Below the pieces are notes generated by a model. It was not told where the DNA came from. It saw only the letters and a program-made list of their open reading frames with translations, and made no database searches. A program made the position numbers and the translations under genes. DNA of 64,000 nt from Rhodobacterales bacterium HKCCE4037 (GTDB lineage: Bacteria; Pseudomonadota; Alphaproteobacteria; Rhodobacterales; Rhodobacteraceae): the NCBI GenBank assembly GCA_015689645.1, contig WVSM01000002.1:186001-250000 (forward strand), written 5' to 3'. Numbering within the stretch: the stretch's first letter is position 1; the number at the start of each line of letters is the position of its first letter. This document shows, piece after piece, positions 62,842 to 64,000 of this stretch.

Positions 62842-63228
62842 ATGAAACCCAGTCATACGATGGTGCTTTTCGCCACGCTTCTCGCCTTGGGATGCACGCC
62901 AAGCCTTGACGATCAGGTCAGCGTCTCGCGCGGCGCGGATTTCTTCGCCGAGAATTGCGCCGCCTGCCACGGCACAAACGCCCGTGGCGACATCGGCCCG
63001 GACCTGACGCTTCTGTCCCGCAACAACGGCGGCACTTTCCCCGAGGTTGAGACCCTCGCGACGATCTACGGCCCCGCCTACCACCAGAGCCGCGGCACCA
63101 TCATGCCGGAATTCGGCGCGGATGATCTGGGGCCGCTCGTCGTGGTCGAGGTGGAGGAGGGCGTGGGAACACCGATCCCCGCCGACCTGATCGCGCTGTC
63201 GGAATACCTCCAGACGTTGCAACGCTAG
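62842..63228 (+). CDS. Small c-type cytochrome
   Basis: The 128-residue protein has an N-terminal hydrophobic signal with Cys18 in LLALGC, which could be a weak lipobox. The heme site CAACH is at residues 39-43 and the likely axial methionine is Met88 in TIMPEFGADD. It would carry electrons in the periplasm. GGGAGCAGG precedes the ATG. No partner oxidase or dehydrogenase is beside it. Confidence 0.9.
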   Translation: MKPSHTMVLFATLLALGCTPSLDDQVSVSRGADFFAENCAACHGTNARGDIGPDLTLLSRNNGGTFPEVETLATIYGPAYHQSRGTIMPEFGADDLGPLVVVEVEEGVGTPIPADLIALSEYLQTLQR

Positions 63229-63291
63229 GTCACGGCGACCTCCGTCCCGTGTGATGGCGCGGCCATCGCCAAACAGGTTGGACGTCGGGCG

Positions 63292-63810
63292 CTATTTGCC
63301 AGTCCGTCCGAACGGCTTCACCGGGGGTGTCGCGAAGCCGACCGGCAAGTCTCCGAACAACCCGCCCTCGGCGCCTCCCCACTTGCGCATCCATGGCAGC
63401 GGCTCGGCCAAGGTGCCGCCCGCCTCCCACGTGAAATAGCCCAATTCTCCGCTTGCCGGGATCGGGTCACAGGGGGCCGGGTCGCGCAGAAGCAGACCGG
63501 CCTCGCCGCCGAACCATGGGCTGTCGCTTTCGGTGATGATTTCCACGACCTCGACCGAGCCGATGATCGCGCGCCGTGGCAGTTCATCGGGGCGGGGCAC
63601 CGCTACGCCGTCCCGCGCCCATCTCCACACGAGGTAATCGTATTCCGCCTGCTTCATGCCGATGGCCGCGTGGATCGCGATGCGACCGGGCCGCATCCGC
63701 CCGGCCCGGATCGACCCGAGCGACCGGTTCTCGACATCCTTGCCGCCATGGATGATCGCCCAGGCCGAGGGCTGGCGCACCGACAGGGCAATGTCAGGAA
63801 CCGAGGTCAT
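63292..63810 (-). CDS. ASCH-domain protein
   Basis: A 172-residue soluble protein. The ASCH fold is indicated by IALSVRQPSAWAIIHGGKDVENRS, RIAIHAAIGM and RRAIIGSVEVVEIIT, seen early in the chain, followed by a Trp/Gly-rich C-terminus. The domain binds RNA or modified nucleosides; one known member hydrolyses N4-acetylcytidine. ATG at 63810. Convergent with the cytochrome gene. Confidence 0.85.
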   Translation of the reverse strand: MTSVPDIALSVRQPSAWAIIHGGKDVENRSLGSIRAGRMRPGRIAIHAAIGMKQAEYDYLVWRWARDGVAVPRPDELPRRAIIGSVEVVEIITESDSPWFGGEAGLLLRDPAPCDPIPASGELGYFTWEAGGTLAEPLPWMRKWGGAEGGLFGDLPVGFATPPVKPFGRTGK

Positions 63811-63896
63811 GGAGGACGAAATAGCACGCCCGTCGGGCCGGGCATCTGCGTTGGCGATAGCGGGGCCGCGAAAACGCGGGTTAAGCGAAAAAAAGC

Positions 63897-63926
63897 ACTA
63901 CGGGATAACTACGGTATAACTACAGG
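63897..63926. repeat. Short tandem repeat of 11 bp
   Basis: ACTACGGGATA (63897-63907) and ACTACGGTATA (63908-63918) are adjacent and differ at one base; a third partial copy starts ACTACAGG. The spacing is about one helical turn. It lies 86 bp upstream of the ASCH start in an AT-richer stretch. Confidence 0.6.
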
Positions 63927-64000
63927 TTCTTGCACCCTGCTTTACCCGTGTCAGTTCAGAAAATCTTGTCTCACGCCGCGCCCCAATCGGCGCTTTGCAT

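Noticed and set aside
63971-64000. Possible 3' end of a minus-strand gene (codons ending in TGA at 63971)
   Set aside because: Only nine codons are inside the window, too few to support a gene.

Overview
The window is about 64 kb of GC-rich chromosomal DNA from an alphaproteobacterium, most likely a Rhodobacterales (Roseobacter-group) species. The evidence is the petP-petR regulator pair, DUF2794 and DUF6478-type proteins, iron boxes of the alphaproteobacterial TGA-N9-TCA type, and intergenic hairpins of the CTCCCGCCGGAG kind that I recall as common in this order. Nearly all of it is core metabolism, densely packed, with many 4-base overlaps. I saw no rRNA, tRNA, transposase, prophage or CRISPR array.

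Layout. 0-5.3 kb: leucine biosynthesis (leuB, leuD) on the minus strand with a membrane protein, an EEP-fold hydrolase and a DUF4198 protein. 5.3-10 kb: a divergent HupE/UreJ-like transporter with an MFS protein, then an iron(III) ABC binding protein with two iron-box-like operators and a second MFS protein. 10-15.7 kb: a RhlE-type RNA helicase behind a 512-bp structured leader, asd with a strong terminator, a DUF4139 protein and small genes. 15.7-18.3 kb: a carbonic anhydrase - SbtA - SbtB bicarbonate module. 18.4-21 kb: M17 aminopeptidase, NlpC/P60 hydrolase, DUF2794. 21.1-21.9 kb: a two-gene, visibly AT-richer cassette with a HEPN-like protein, the only clearly foreign-looking insertion. 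21.9-24.2 kb: ilvE and petPR. 24.3-29.8 kb: succinate-semialdehyde dehydrogenase, then an HDAC-like / xseB / ispA / dxs run feeding isoprenoid synthesis. 29.8-38.7 kb: a minus-strand stretch with a voltage-gated sodium channel, a 23S rRNA-type methyltransferase, a pair of ABC exporters, and hslO-nudL-cca. 38.9-45 kb: surface-sugar genes (glycosyltransferase, galE, UDP-glucuronate epimerase, ugd), a very acidic secreted repeat protein, and kdsD. 45-49.7 kb: NUDIX, a response-regulator/SpoIIE phosphatase facing an Hpt protein, ilvA, a 58-residue secreted peptide and a membrane protein. 49.8-56.4 kb: argG, DUF7282-like protein, SCP2, 2,4-dienoyl-CoA reductase and small hypothetical genes. 56.4-64 kb: ilvD, CPBP protease, accD-folC, an acetyltransferase, cytochrome c and an ASCH protein.

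How the genes connect. Branched-chain amino acid enzymes recur (leuB, leuD, ilvE, ilvA, ilvD), but no single operon holds them; leuC is not in the window. UDP-sugar enzymes at 40-43.6 kb and kdsD at 44-45 kb point to capsule or LPS synthesis. The best candidates for something new are the HEPN cassette, the CA-SbtA-SbtB module, the sodium channel with a CxxC insertion in its pore turret, the lysine/arginine/histidine-free acidic repeat protein, and the paired DUF4198/HupE proteins that both seem to begin with histidine after signal-peptide removal.

Limits: all calls rest on reading motifs by eye. No alignment, profile search or structure prediction was run.
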